NCBI GenBank assembly: GCA_021234155.1
Contig: JAJEKV010000490.1
Coordinates: 62,001 to 126,000, forward strand
From: Isoetes taiwanensis
Taxonomy: Eukaryota > Streptophyta > Lycopodiopsida > Isoetales > Isoetaceae
Direction: 5' to 3'
Length of the DNA: 64,000 nucleotides
In this document: piece after piece, positions 36,206 to 48,210 of the stretch
How positions within the stretch are numbered: the first letter of the stretch is position 1
How the letters are laid out: every line of letters begins with the position of its first letter
Translations under genes and position numbers: made by a program
The notes under the pieces: generated by a model
The model's database searches: none
What the model was told of the DNA's origin: nothing
What the model saw: the letters and a program-made list of their open reading frames with translations, nothing else

Positions 36206-37212
36206 CATTGTTCTACCTCATTCCAGCATCTAAAATCAGCATGGAAACAATGGGAAACCTCATTCCAACCATCTAAAATTCGTCTCGTGATTGAAGATGT
36301 ATAAGGAGCTACTGTGAGTTGGTAAAATGCAGAATCTGGGAGTTGATGCTGAATAGAATTGCTCCCAATCGGTTTAGATCTCCCAATCCAATATCTTATG
36401 AATGAAAGAGCTGGGGATCCTTGTTCAGCAAAGAGAGGACGCCAAACAAATCTTGCAATTAGTGCTTGAGCCTGTTTGAACAAATTTTTGCAACCTAATC
36501 CTTCAAGTTCTTTAGGTGCAGTGAGATTGTGCCAGGCAACCTTGTAGTCTCCCTGCCAGATGAATTTTCTCATTGCCACCTCAATTTCAACATAAGTTGC
36601 CTTGTCATGCACTATAGCAGATGTAAAATAAACGTGTGTACTGGCGATCACACTATTTACTATTTCCACCCTTCCTGCTAAAGACAAAGATGCAGGGTAC
36701 ATCATGAATTTCTTTTTAATTCTATTGGTAAGGCCATATAGGCTCATATCCAGGGCCAATGGGATTCTAAGCAATTTGATAGCCATGTTTTTTTGCAAGA
36801 CAGGAATATCCAAAGTGTCAAGCAAAATTATACCCTTGGATCTGTTCAAACAAACGCCTGAGGCCTTGCCAAATAGATCCATTGCACAACAGAATTCATG
36901 CACACTCTTATCATAATTTTCCAAAAGTAAGAAGGTATCATCTACATACTTCATCAGAGAAAGAGTGTTACTATCATTTGGCATCTGTAGAAATTTAATC
37001 TTCCCACTTTGTTGTAATTTGGCTGTAATTCTTGTTACCATTTCAGCCACAATGAGGAATAAGTGTGGCGCCATGGGACAACCCTGTCTGACTCCTCTTT
37101 TACATGGGAAGAATTGAGATGGAGAGCCATTGACAAGGACAACTGACTTGGCTTCTTTGTTAAAAGCATAGATAAGATTGATTACATGCTGAGAAAAACC
37201 AAGAAGCTCCAT
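36139..37212 (-). pseudogene. LINE (L1-like) reverse transcriptase fragment, core and C-terminal part
   Basis: An open frame of 357 codons. It has KRGVRQGCPMAPHLFL (motif B, residues 38-53), MKYVDDTFLLL (motif C, Asp91/Asp92, with V replacing the usual A of YADD), then LAGRVEIVNSVIAS and the post-RT region FIWQGDY...WHNLTAPKELEGLG. It lacks the N-terminal endonuclease and the first part of RT, so it is 5'-truncated although still open. It converges tail to tail with the plus-strand fragment at 35918-36205. The two do not join into one element in either orientation. Confidence 0.9.
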
Positions 37213-37899
37213 TGCCTTGTGTAAGTGAATTCAATTCAATACAATTCAATTCAAGTCCCATAAAGGAAGGCATTGGGTAGAAAATTTCCTCCCCTTATTT
37301 ATTACATGAGAAAATATGCATCACATGGGTGTGTACACTCATATGCGAGCACATTATCTTTAACTAATTAGTTGCAATAACATCATATGCAAGCACATTA
37401 TCTGTAACTGGTCGCAATGATTTTGGACAGCAATGTGATGCTCTTATCAAAATAGAACTACAAATCCGATTGCCCATTACTAGAAGACAAAAATAAGTCA
37501 ATTTTTGATAGACAAAACGATCGTGCAACGTGAAATTATTAAGCAACTATTTTGCTTCTTTTTGCATGTAAGCATCAAGTAGAAGGACTTGCATGATAAG
37601 AAGTCTTATGAAATAGGAGCTCCAATACGAAGACAAAAGTTTTTAAAAGTTTTCAACTTTTGAAGCGATGGATGAATACAATACATTGTTTTGTTTTTAG
37701 TGTCCACGAAGACCAATAGGCCATGGGACAGGGGCCTCCACGAGGTAAATGTTATAGAATGCAACTTGGATGCTAAGAAGTCGTGGAAGGCAGTTGGGAA
37801 TGGGTCCAGGATTAATGTTGGAGAGGAATACTATATATTGTTTTGTCTTTCAGATGCTAGGCAAGGGAACCCCAGTTTAAAAAACGGAAACGGACCCAC
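37213..37899. other. Intergenic, with AATTC-type and short direct repeats
   Basis: An (aattc)n-like tract lies at 37226-37254, next to the LINE end. A word of the form atatgc.agcacattatct..aact occurs twice (about 37340 and 37386). This region would contain the 3' UTR of the HKT gene. No polyadenylation signal was assigned. Confidence 0.5.
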
Positions 37900-40628
37900 C
37901 TATTGCTTCTCGTCATGTACGGCCTCGGCCCGTTCCGTATCCCGTTGTACGGAACCGGGGACGATATCAGCCATGGAGGGCATGGACGCATGGGAGGCAA
38001 ACCTGGATATGGCAGGCATGGATGCGTACGAAGCAAGGCGAGATATGGTGGGCATTGAAGCATACGAAACGCTCTTCGCTGGTAGTGTAACAGCGGCATC
38101 TATGTTTTCCGGTAAGCCCCTGTGCCTTCCCAGCATCATCACGAATATCACAATTAGCTTTCCCAACTTGTTGAATTTTCCTGCCAGACTATACGGCACA
38201 TCCTCGCATGGCTCCCCTGTCTTAAGCAAGGAACAACTGTACCCTATTGATAATCCGTTGTTGCCGTATCCGCTGCCATCAAGAAAAGAATAAGCTATTT
38301 CAGTAAAGAACTTTTGAATTTAGGGTTTCTAACTTTCGAAATTTTGAGTTGGTCCTTTTTTATTTGGATATTAATTGGTACCTACATAATCAAAGTCCTG
38401 CTAAACTAAATTTCCATTCTGTTGATTTTCAGATTTTTGAGATTGTAACGGATTTTGGACCAAAGGAGGGATTAAGTATTTGAACTTAATCAATCTTTCT
38501 TTGAATTGTGTGGTAGTAGCAGGGAATTCAATTTAAGCAACAGAAACTTTTAGTCAATTCTGACATACATGGTGGGTCCCTTAAATCGTGAGAATCGTTT
38601 GACCAATTGATCAAACGAATATTCAACGGGTTCGGGCATGCAGAGGTCGGTAGGAAAATCAATACCTAGTGAGGTATGAATCACTTACCTGATCAGCTCG
38701 AAAAGGATGTTGAAGATCGAAAAGTTAAGGGGATCCTTGGTAATCCGTTTGTCTTCTACAATACATAATATAAACATGGCAATGAAGACATATGCAGAAT
38801 CACGAGCTATGAGTTTTCTAGACTGAACTGCAATCTTGTTATAGCCCTCATAGTCTGCATGTCTGTTTTTAAAGAGCCTCATGTCTTGGTTATTTACTCT
38901 GGTATTCTCTCTGGACAGATAAACAGGATAGATGGCAATATACCTGCAGTATACCAGAAATTCAGAAAGAGATGGGTTGTGTATATATAAGTCAAAAAAA
39001 GAATATCTAACTTATAGGTTCTCTTAATGGTCATCAAACGAAAAAGAAAATGGGTCTGTGGCAGAACTCACATCATAATAATGTAGAGGACAAGCATAGC
39101 AGGAGAGAGCAGGCCAAGGGCGACTACATTGGTACCAGCATGTCGTGTATTAGCAGACTGGTAAATTCCAGCAACGATTTTGTGCAGAGATTGCAGGCCC
39201 TTCAAGGCATCAGACTTCCAGTCCAGAACAATGAAGAAGAAGACCTCTGTGGTGTTGAATGCCATGACAGTTGTGAGTAGCCACCATGTCTGCCTGCAGG
39301 GGAATAGATGAGTGAAGCATTTTCGTGGATTTAGAAGCAGATATTCATAGGCCAATTTGGTCTTCCCCTTGGAATATTTATGTAGAAGAATGATAATCCC
39401 CCTCAGGCATGGAGCATACATAGTATTTCCCAACAAGATAAGCACCACAAGCCACAGAAGCAGCCCTGAGTTCTTGACAAAGGGTACCATATTTTCGTCT
39501 AATAATGCGAATCCAGCACCTGCATTTGCGTCAAGGCTAAGCTTGTAAATCCAATTACTCCATTGACTCAATGCTCTCAGGAATTTCATAATTCAATTCA
39601 ATACCTGCAAAAAGCGACACTGTTGCAAACATGGAGAAGAGGGCATGATTTAGATTGTGTTCTTTTAAGACCCTTAGGGATGCAGGCGAGGCTTGAATGC
39701 AAACTTCTACCAAGATAAAGCCAACAAGATGGACCAGGACCAGATATGCAATGACCAATCTGCTTAACTGAAGCAAGGCCCTATATTCTATGTAAACAAG
39801 CTCCCAGGGCTGTAGATTTTCCACCATTACAGCCGCTGCAGTTTCACATTCATCATCATTTCCCAAGAAGAAATCCTTGAAAGCATGAAATTTCTTCATT
39901 ATGCGCACCTCCCATGCCGTTTTAGCGTTCCGTCCTGGATCCGGAAAGGGAGATACCTTTAATTCATTAACAACTTGATTATTAGTGCCTTCTTCTTCGT
40001 CTTCCTGGATAATTGCTACTGTCCCTGGAGCAGGATCATGGAAAACAGGATTGTTATTTTCTTTGAAGAACCCATACTGTTTGGCATTTTTGTAAAACTG
40101 GTATCTTCTAATATGAAGGGGCAAGAGGGAAGTGAAAACCTGACTGCCCAATACAATTATAATCATGAAAAGCACTGCATCAAATGTGTGGTAGTGGCCA
40201 GTTTTAACTGTGGTGAGCCCTGTAACTGTCATGGCAGATACTACGTTGAACATGGCATCTAAAAAACTGACAGGTATGGAAACTTTTGGAGGTGCAATCC
40301 AGAATATGAAGGTCCCTACAAGTCCGAGAATGATGAAGTAAAGGAGATGAAGCCTATAGAAGGTTATATGCCTTCTTATTCTGGAAGGAATCCTGTCTAT
40401 AAAAGTGGCTGCATCAGAAATAGAAACAGAACGCTTTGTAAATGAAGCTCTCATGTTTGGAGAAAGATTAACAGGCTCAATTTCCATTGCATACTCAGCA
40501 GGGATGATCCTATTCGAATTGGCATTTTGAAGGGAGATTTCTACAGCGATTTGGCTTGAGTAAGCTGTAGAATGTTCAGGCTCTTCAGCTGCTGAGCTAC
40601 CAACTGGAAGAGCAGAAGAAGACTCCAT
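37900..40628 (-). CDS. HKT1: HKT-type K+/Na+ transporter, four exons, 699 residues
   Basis: Exons on the minus strand are 40628-39605, 39519-39072, 38943-38689 and 38272-37900. All have GT/AG junctions with matching phase, giving an uninterrupted product. HKT proteins (Trk/Ktr/HKT superfamily) carry Na+ and/or K+ across the plasma membrane through four membrane-pore-membrane repeats. The four filter loops are visible: SAMTVTGLTTV (Gly137), FAGAGFALLDENM (Gly344), NTRHAGTN (Gly470) and SGYGNNGLSIGYSC (Gly582). Conserved helices include HLLYFIILGLVGTFIFW and KNSGLLLWLVVLILLGNTM. Glycine in the first filter loop is the state associated with K+-permeable class 2 HKTs in angiosperms, whereas class 1 has serine. 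At 699 residues it is longer than the usual ~500-550, because of an ~85-residue N-tail, a long acidic loop (about 205-240) and a C-terminal extension with three 12-residue repeats. The subfamily number is not assigned. Confidence 0.93.
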
Positions 40629-40910
40629 GGGTAGAATTACAAAAATGTAGATGAATTGTGGAGAATTGATCAGCCTAGAACTAGCTCATTGCTATGGAGA
40701 ATGGATCTGGAGGCTGCACATAGCATCAAGTTCAAATGTGCAGATCTTAAGTAGAAATAAACAATTGGGCAGATCACATCTAGCAAGTGGCACTCCAATG
40801 TGCAGAGCCACATACAAATACAAGGATAGTAGGCTAACCTTAGTTGACTTGAACCTAAGGATCCGGAAACTTCTCGTTAAACTCAAGGTGATTTTCCACT
40901 GCCATGGTGT

Positions 40911-40925
40911 CTTATATTATAGCCA
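40911..40925 (-). promoter_or_regulatory. TATA-like site upstream of HKT
   Basis: On the minus strand the sequence reads ctataatataag, about 285 bases before the HKT start codon. The position suits a core promoter with a ~250-base leader. There is no transcript evidence. Confidence 0.3.
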
Positions 40926-40981
40926 TTTTATTTGGGCCACATAAGCAAATAAAAAAAAAAAGGGGTTTGTAAACTGGAAAT

Positions 40982-41130
40982 GTGTCTAGGTGTACATTCA
41001 AATGTATGCATGAGTGTGAGACTACCTTGAAAGAGTGTCTAGGTATGGTTAAATGTATACATGACCGTGAGACTACCTTGAAAGAAGTTGTCTAGGTAAC
41101 ATTCAAACGTGTGAGACTACCTTGAAAGTG
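40982..41130. repeat. Three-copy tandem repeat, about 50-60 bp
   Basis: The word gtgagactaccttgaaag ends each unit, and gtctaggt followed by a cattcaaa/ggttaaat variant starts each unit. It lies just upstream of the HKT promoter region. Confidence 0.85.
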
Positions 41131-43909
41131 GGGGCCTGGGGACTTTTATCAGGGTGTCTTGTTAGGGTATTGTGAGTTCATTAAAGTTATCTTGCTTGGA
41201 TCTACTGCAGGCCTGTTTTGTTATGGTGTTGTGGGATGGCATTTGACCCTAGGTGATTCCTCCATGAGCTTTTCTGGATTATAGCTTATAGGATCCTCCA
41301 TTTGCATTGTCTTCTTTTGTGCATATGGAATACTCCTGACCTGTTTCTTATAAAGAGGGCTTCACAAAAGGTATTTTGCACAGGTGAGGGCGTTGCTTCT
41401 TTTCTGGAGGCATATGTAAGTAGTTAAATCAATGGCCATAGTCTCTTTTTTTTTTGGAGTTGAAATTGTCATGTGTGCCTAAATATGTTATGTAAATATA
41501 AGATATATATATCTTGTTTTACGATGCTTTTCCACTAGAATTTTGTTGGTGTTGGAGTTTAAGACACCCTCTAGTGGAAAAAAAACAACAATTAGTCATA
41601 AATGGTGTCATAAATCAATATGATAGTCAAACTAAAGTGGAAAGTCATTCTCAGTCCACCTCACGTATTTTTCTCTCTATAGGGCATGTGCACGTCGATT
41701 AGGATGGCTTGGTTAATTCGGTTTAAATTGTCATATTAACCATTGTCTAATTTAACCACTTGTTCAAAACCTCACTTCTAAGTTTGTCGATTAACCAACC
41801 AAGTTCAACTAAGTCAAAGATAGTATAGATTACACGACTCCCATAGTGCTTTTCGTGCCTCCGACCATTGGTCTTCCAGTGTCACCAACTAGACCAACCA
41901 AGTGTCATTTGGTTTGGGTTTTGAGTGGACATGTATGTGAAATGTATGGAAGGAGTCCTTCCACCTTTTTTGACCAAAAAAATAGGTCATTTAATGGAAG
42001 GAAAATTCTAATTATACCTCTCAAGTTTGCGAAAATTCCAAAAATACCCTCCAAATGAAGAGCATTTTTAGAAAAATAGTAATAGAGTTTTTGTTGCTCC
42101 TCAAATTCAAAAGTTATCTTCACAAATATTATGGCTTAGGATAAGATCTTTCGAACAACGTCAAATTCATCAAAATTGGGATTGAAATTCACAAGTTATG
42201 CTCATTTACGTCGGTTTTTAAAGCACTTATTTTAAAACACTATAACTTGAAGATTTCAATTCCGTTTTAGACGATTCTAATGCTATTGGATAGTTCTCAA
42301 TCTTATCGACAAGTTTTACGAGGGCACTTTTTTAGTTCGTCGATCACAAGAAAGTTATTGCCATTTAAGCTAAATACCCTGTTTCTAGAGGTAAAATTGA
42401 GGGTTATATTTGGAATTTTCTCTTTAATGGATCGCATGACATCCTCCCCCCTGCTCACATCCTTGCATACTAATTTATCTTCTTGTTCCTTTCCATATAG
42501 ATGTCATAGTCTTGCAAGAGCCGATTCTCTTCTACCTTTAGGGTCCTCGATTCATTATTTTCACAATCACCATGCATAAGATTTTTTTTTCCCTCTTTTT
42601 GATGGACAAAGAATTCTATTACATTGAGTAAATGTTACGTGACTATACTGCAAATAGACACCCTCCTGTACAAGTCAACCTTATATGAGAATGAAGTGCA
42701 TTGTTTCTCCTTTTTTTAAAGCCACTTTTTCTTGCGTTGATCACGAAGATATGCTAACTTTTGCCAGGGACCACGTAGTCTATTCTATGACTTTAAACTT
42801 ATTCTATAATGCAATTGTCAGAGTAGATGTCAAATCAATTAAATTGACTTTTGCAATCCTTGTGCAACATAATGCTCTATGCTATTCTCTTTTGGATAAT
42901 CATGAACATTATTGAGCATTTTCTCTTTCGAAGAAATAGAATTCATGTATGGACCTACGTGATATCCATTGTGATTGCACGATTTTCAACAAGATATAGA
43001 TGAACAAGAGTTAGTTTTTATCTATAAAAGTGGCACTAACCAAATAGAATATTTGAATTGAACTGAATAGAATAATGCGTGCACATCATGTTGGGTTGCC
43101 CTTGGATATTATAATTGTTCTAAACCAATAAAAACGGAAGTGAATAGAGTAATGCATTGAATGGTGGTAATCAAAGGTTGTTGTTTGACTAGTTTCTTAC
43201 CACCATAAGAAGGTAGAGATGTGTTATCACCTCACTTGATAATGTTTATAAAGTCATCATCTTGATCGTTCATACGAAGTCATAATTTTGTAATGTTATT
43301 TATAGGAAGTTGTAATACTACAACTTGAATAGAGGCGCATAATTCCACTTTTAATACATATAAATTGCTCCAATAATAATGTAATCTGAATTTTAGGAAC
43401 AAAAGTTCCATTTTAGTAAGGGACTCACAAAGGACATAGAAAACCGATAGATAGGCTTGTCATTCATCATAGCAGTAGTGTACAATGTGTGAGGAAAATG
43501 AGTGGGGAGCTGACCATAGGGACAATGTCGAGCTACCCCATAAAACTGAAATAATATACTATGTGTAGGCAAGAATGAGGGCAATGACGACAACTTCTCA
43601 TCGGATAAAAACCCTTGCCCTTTTGGGTTTTCAAGATAAGATAAGATGCCCCAAAGACAAAAGATAAACATATGAAAAAATGTCGCCAATGACCTCGAAG
43701 ATGGCCGAAGATGAAAGATAAATATATGTCAAAGTCAAATGTACATGGATCAGATCCACGTGATTTCTTGACCCTGACAAAACACAACACAACACATAGG
43801 AAATACCATTAAGTGTCAAAAGAAGAACGCGCATCACGGGCGAGCGACCACCTAAAAGAGAAAATAAACCTAACAAATCGTAAGGATCGGTGAGACATTA
43901 GTACCAAAA
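41131..43909. other. Intergenic, no supported gene
   Basis: Both strands are interrupted throughout. A short hairpin inside is listed separately. Confidence 0.5.
41528..41581. repeat. 12-bp inverted repeat (hairpin)
   Basis: ttttccactaga at 41528-41539 is the exact reverse complement of tctagtggaaaa at 41570-41581. The ~30-base loop contains a further partial ggtgtt/gacacc pairing. Confidence 0.8.
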
Positions 43910-44095
43910 ATAGTATCACCAACTGGTGGAAGAAAGAAAAAATAGCATCACCCATTGGGTGGAAAATAGCATCACCCAAGAAAGAAAGAAAAGAAAGAAA
44001 TTGGAAGAAAGAATAAAATAGCATCACCCAGCGGGTCGGAAAAATAATAGCATCACCCAACGGATGGAGAAAATAATAGCATCATCCAGCAGGTA
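43910..44095. repeat. Degenerate tandem repeat (atagcatcaccca units)
   Basis: atagcatcaccca followed by a gggtgga/gggtcgg/cggatgg variant and an A-rich tail recurs about five times. The cacccattgggtg core is itself palindromic. Confidence 0.8.
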
Positions 44096-44994
44096 ACATT
44101 AAATTAATGTAAACATATCTAGAAGTAATATCATCAAGATATACCAGGAAAAGTATACAAAGGAAAAATACAAGGGAGGGAAGGGAGGGAACCAATAAGC
44201 AATAAGGAATGCTGCTGTGAGCACTCGTCCCTTCCCAGAATGACGATTCGATGGCTCAGATCAATACCATTTTAAATGAGTAATGAATTGATAAAATATA
44301 TTCTATTGTTTTTTTTAAAACACATTTCATTCGCTTATAGTTTTTAAAACTTTTGGTTGGAAAAGGTGCCTCAATGTTGCACATAAGAAACCATAATTTT
44401 ATACAAGAATTTATCGTGGTGGCCTTGTAATTGCACTATCAGAGAATTTGTGTCAACCTGGAGATTGAAGAAAATAAAGTGTTGTTTTAAAGTGTCTCAA
44501 AATGGGATTCAAAATTTGAGATTTACCTTCAAAAAATCCTTTGTTCTTTAAAAGTCCTTAAAAGGGCATGGTTGCATGATAGTTGACATTCAAGCAAATC
44601 TAAGGAAAAATGCCATTTTAATATTGAATTGAATGAATTTTATTGTTCAAGAAGATTAATACTAGAAACCATCATTCAATTAAATTGGGATTATGTCTAT
44701 TCCAAAATTGCGTCGTATAAGCCTATTATTAACCTTTATATTGAATTAACCATACTTTTGCACTGAGTTCATTTTCAGCCTAGGAATATGCATTTTGTGC
44801 TGAAATTGAACGACATTCAAAAATTCGATGGAAATCACCCATATTATGACAGAATGTTGGCAATATAAAAAGTAGAAAATTGCATATTATTTTATACCAT
44901 CATGGACGACTACGAAATCTATAGAGTGAAATACTATTGCTTTATTAATAAATAACGGCAAGCAAGTGGCTACAAAACTTAGAATTTCGTAGTT
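44096..44994. other. Non-coding
   Basis: No supported gene on either strand. Confidence 0.5.
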
Positions 44995-44995
44995 C

Positions 44996-45017
44996 AAATC
45001 GCGTCTGCCGCGATTTT
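44996..45017. repeat. GC-rich palindrome near the 3' end of the 45-50 kb gene
   Basis: aaatcgcg, a five-base loop, then cgcgatttt. This is a member of the palindrome family found in the introns of the same gene. Confidence 0.7.
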
Positions 45018-45062
45018 GTTGACATAAATATAGCATGATCAAACAACATAAACGACAAAAAC

Positions 45063-45241
45063 TATTCCGATTCATCGTCAACAGGTGCTCCTAAGATCCT
45101 TTTGATCATGAACAAACCATGCTCTGGATCTCATAGAAGATGGATTACAATATCGAAGGGATCAGGATAGAAGCGGACGGGATTCATAGCAATGACAGTC
45201 AGCCAGTCTTCAAGTTCTATGTCTAGCTGGTGGCACCTGCA
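45063..45241 (-). pseudogene. Putative last exon of the ParB/methyltransferase-like gene
   Basis: After an acceptor-like ttgcag at about 45242 it reads HQLDIELEDWLTVIAMNPVR, FYPDPFDIVIHLL-stop, and then in the same frame DPEHGLFMIKRILGAPVDD, ending at 45063. One in-frame TGA interrupts it. The domain is not recognised. Confidence 0.4.
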
Positions 45242-45555
45242 AAGGTCCTCATGGTTCATCTTACAGGTAATAGAATGTGCCATAATAAGAAGAAGGAGGT
45301 GGACGCCAAAGTCGATGGCTTGGCTATTTCATGCATATCTATTTATACACACCTAAATTATTGACGGTATATACTTACAAATTATTGGACGTATAGCAAA
45401 CCATATACATAATATAATAATACAATACGTATATAGAACCAATAATGCTGCTACAGTTGTATACAATAACACAATATATATTCAAAAGCTTTTGTGTAAA
45501 GTATATTTCATTGTCAAAACATTTATAGAAAGTATATTTCCGGTATACATATATA

Positions 45556-46188
45556 TCAAAAGAGTTCCCTTTCTAGAACAATTTTCTCAAGGTCCCTGTC
45601 AATTTCCCCCGTCCGATCAAGTTGCGGGTATTGTGTTTGTATCTCTTCGACCGATTTTCCTGAAGCTATTTCTTGCAAGACACTGACAAAACGAAATAGG
45701 AAGTCATTTGTGCTAAACATATCAGTTGGTAGGATGGCGGATTTAATGACTGTGACTGATTGAAGCAACACTTTAGGGCGTCATCATCAACCATGATTAT
45801 GCCTTCCTTTTCCTCAACACCTAGAGCATCCACCATGGTGCGCAAGCATTTCACAAATATCTTTTTACCTGTCGGATCTTTAGGGTTTGTGAATGAAGCA
45901 CATTTGCTTTGATTCCAGATGGACGCCCAATCTCTATTTAGCTCAGGCACTACTCTCAAAACTTCCTGTATATTTCTATGTTCCATAGATGACCAAATTG
46001 CACAACGAAACAGACTGACGGCCTGGTCCAACATCTTCTTCAGATAAGGGCGCGGGTAAACATATTTGGTACGCATTTCAAATGATTTTTGTGCATACTA
46101 TGACTTATCAAACGTTGCTTTAGGTAACGTTCTACATAGCACACCATTCAAATCAAAGACTAGTACCTTTGGGGAAGCCGAATTATGT
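45556..46188 (-). pseudogene. FCP1/NLI-type HAD phosphatase domain
   Basis: It starts after a gcattacag acceptor at 46188 and reads KVLVFDLNGVLCRTL, the plant variant of HAD motif I in which DxDGT is replaced by DLNGV. It continues KYVYPRPYLKKMLDQAV, FRCAIWSSMEHRNIQEVL, WNQSKCASF and GIIMVDDDALKCCFNQSQS, matching the order R-P-x2-x-FL, W(S)S, and a late DD(S/D) of FCP1-like domains. The typical function in the family is dephosphorylation of RNA polymerase II C-terminal domain or related substrates. The catalytic second Asp of motif I is Asn here, as in several plant homologues. An in-frame TAG (FDKS-stop) and a frameshift near 45740 are present. Confidence 0.7.
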
Positions 46189-46238
46189 CTGTAATGCAAA
46201 TAATAACATATGAGATGAAAGAAATGGAACAAGAAAAT

Positions 46239-46328
46239 GCGCCAGGCGCGATTTATTTAAAGACGCATGTCAACAAATTCTAAAAATATGAAACCAAAGG
46301 AAACTCTAAATCGCGCCAGGCGCGATTT
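46239..46328. repeat. Two GC-rich palindromes in an intron
   Basis: gcgccaggcgc lies at 46239-46249, within tgcgccaggcgcgattt. A perfect 10+1+10 palindrome lies at 46308-46328 (left arm aaatcgcgcc, centre a, right arm ggcgcgattt). They lie between the methyltransferase-like and HAD exons. Confidence 0.9.
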
Positions 46329-46514
46329 CTATATGCTTGTCATTAGTAAAATGCATGGATATCATAAGAAAATGAGCATTGTCACAATGCCTTTCTTCTT
46401 CATCAATCCTCGTGGTGTCTTCTTCCGTTGCTTCCTTATTCTGAGTTGTCTCCGGTCTGCTAGAAGCATCAACCACATCAGTTGAGATCTGTATAGTTTG
46501 AACTTCATTACTCT

Positions 46515-48210
46515 TTATGCTAACCTGGCTAGAGCTTTCAGATTTTGATCTCGATCCCTGTCATTATCTTCATCCTTGTTATTTTCATCCTGTTCTTTAT
46601 CTTCACCTACAAGGATGTTCACAGGCATGTCAACAGGAACCGGAACCACTGTCTGCTCTTCGGTGATATCCATGTTGATGCTAGCCAGGTGCTGTCTTAC
46701 AGCCTCCCGTTCTTTAGCCAAATCTGCAGGTATTTCGGCCTTAGAGCTAGAAGCTTTGATTTTCGCACTGCCGATTGGACACCTAGGTGCTTCCTCTAGT
46801 CCTTTCTCAAAAAAGAGCTTTAAGAAATGCTTGGCTCGATCATCAGAGACGATGCTCTGGCATTTCCGTGCTAACTTCAAAGTTTCCCTACCGATGTAAC
46901 CTCTGACATGAAGGTCCCAACAGGTTGTCCCCAATGGGCAAAATGCTTCAATGAGATAATGAGAAAGGGCCATAGAGAACCCGTTCTTGTTTAGCCTCCC
47001 CTTATGTGACGTTAGGAGCTCATACTTAATGTGCTCCACAAGAACGGGGTTCGCCTAGTTTTCTTCCTCTTCTTCCTCTTCGGATTCTAGTTGTTCCACA
47101 TCTACGATACGCTTCCCCTTATCGTCAATAGTTTGCTCAAGATAGAAGATATTTTGCAGGAGGGGTTCATCTAGCTGATAGCAGTGCCGCAAGTTTTTCT
47201 CCTTCAGGTTTTCCCTTAAGCCTTTCATATTCCTTATCATCCATCATGGCTATCATAATGATAAGCACATGAGAAATTTTACTTTCTGTGCTAAATTCAC
47301 TGTCCCTGTTTTCATCTATGAGGATTGCCTGCCGTATCACTTTAACGCAGTCTAAGTCTTTTGCAGCAGATAGAGCATATGAGAAGGACATGTCGGAGGG
47401 GCATATCGTGACAATTGTGTAATGCATTTCTGTCTTGTAACCATCGCATGTATTATAGAACGTATTATAGTCATCAAGCGACCATCTGGTGCCTCGACTA
47501 TCAAGCATGAATAGTATGATATCGTGGGGACCTTTACCCACATCTGGCATTGCACATTTAAAACCAGTGGACACTTGATAAAAGAATGCGGATTCTTCAT
47601 CCGGGGTCCGCTTCACCAATGTGACTTTTCTTTTCAAGTCGGATGCCACTTCCGTGTGAATCCCTTTCAGGTTTGCAACGTTCTTCAATTTCTGTTGTTT
47701 GACAAAGTCTTTGTACCAAAAGACATACTTCTTCAGATCGTCGTTGGAGACGTTGTATTTTTGCATTAGTCCTAGCTCTGACAACGACCACTCCCCTGTA
47801 AGCCTTTGTAATTCCTCTCCAACTGCCTTCTTGAGCACTTTAATATTTTTTAGTTGGTCGCAGGCGTCTTCAAATGATTCCCTGTTCTTTGTTGCAGATC
47901 TTTTCTTGTAAAGGACTCCCTTTCTGATGCACCTGTCCAGAACTGGGATCAGTTCTTCATCGTCTAAACCTTGGGCCTTCCTCATCTCTGTGACATGGAG
48001 ATCAAATATTGATGTGTCGACAGGAGGAAATCTGCCTTGTGAATCGGGCAACCTCTTCTCCACATAGGCATCCCAGAATTCATTCCATTTCTCCTAGACC
48101 CAGTCTGAAGCAAAAATTATTTTGCAGGCATCCTTGGGTACGGTTTGGGCTTCAGAAGCATCTCCCCCTTTTTTTTTTTGGACCTGGTGCTCTTAGTCTT
48201 GTCCTGTATT
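46515..48210 (-). pseudogene. Permuted methyltransferase-like domain region
   Basis: A lysine-rich lead (TKSTRSKKKK) is followed by a ~300-codon frame (48063-47167). It contains GPHDIILFMLDSRGTRWSLD, a strand-helix unit positioned where DNA adenine methyltransferases carry DPPY/DPPW, then HYTIVTICPSDMSFSYAL and SHVLIIMIAMMD. After a frameshift near 47215 (a run of A) come a glutamate-rich stretch, and then SHYLIEAFCPLGTTCWDLHV plus RGYIGRETLKLARKCQSIVS, which resembles motif I (DPF.GSG) of the same fold. Motif IV before motif I is the permuted order of some bacterial-type DNA methyltransferases. Both motifs lack the usual catalytic and SAM-binding residues, so activity is doubtful. Stops: SDWV-stop (TAG) and EEN-stop (TAG). 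Confidence 0.5.
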
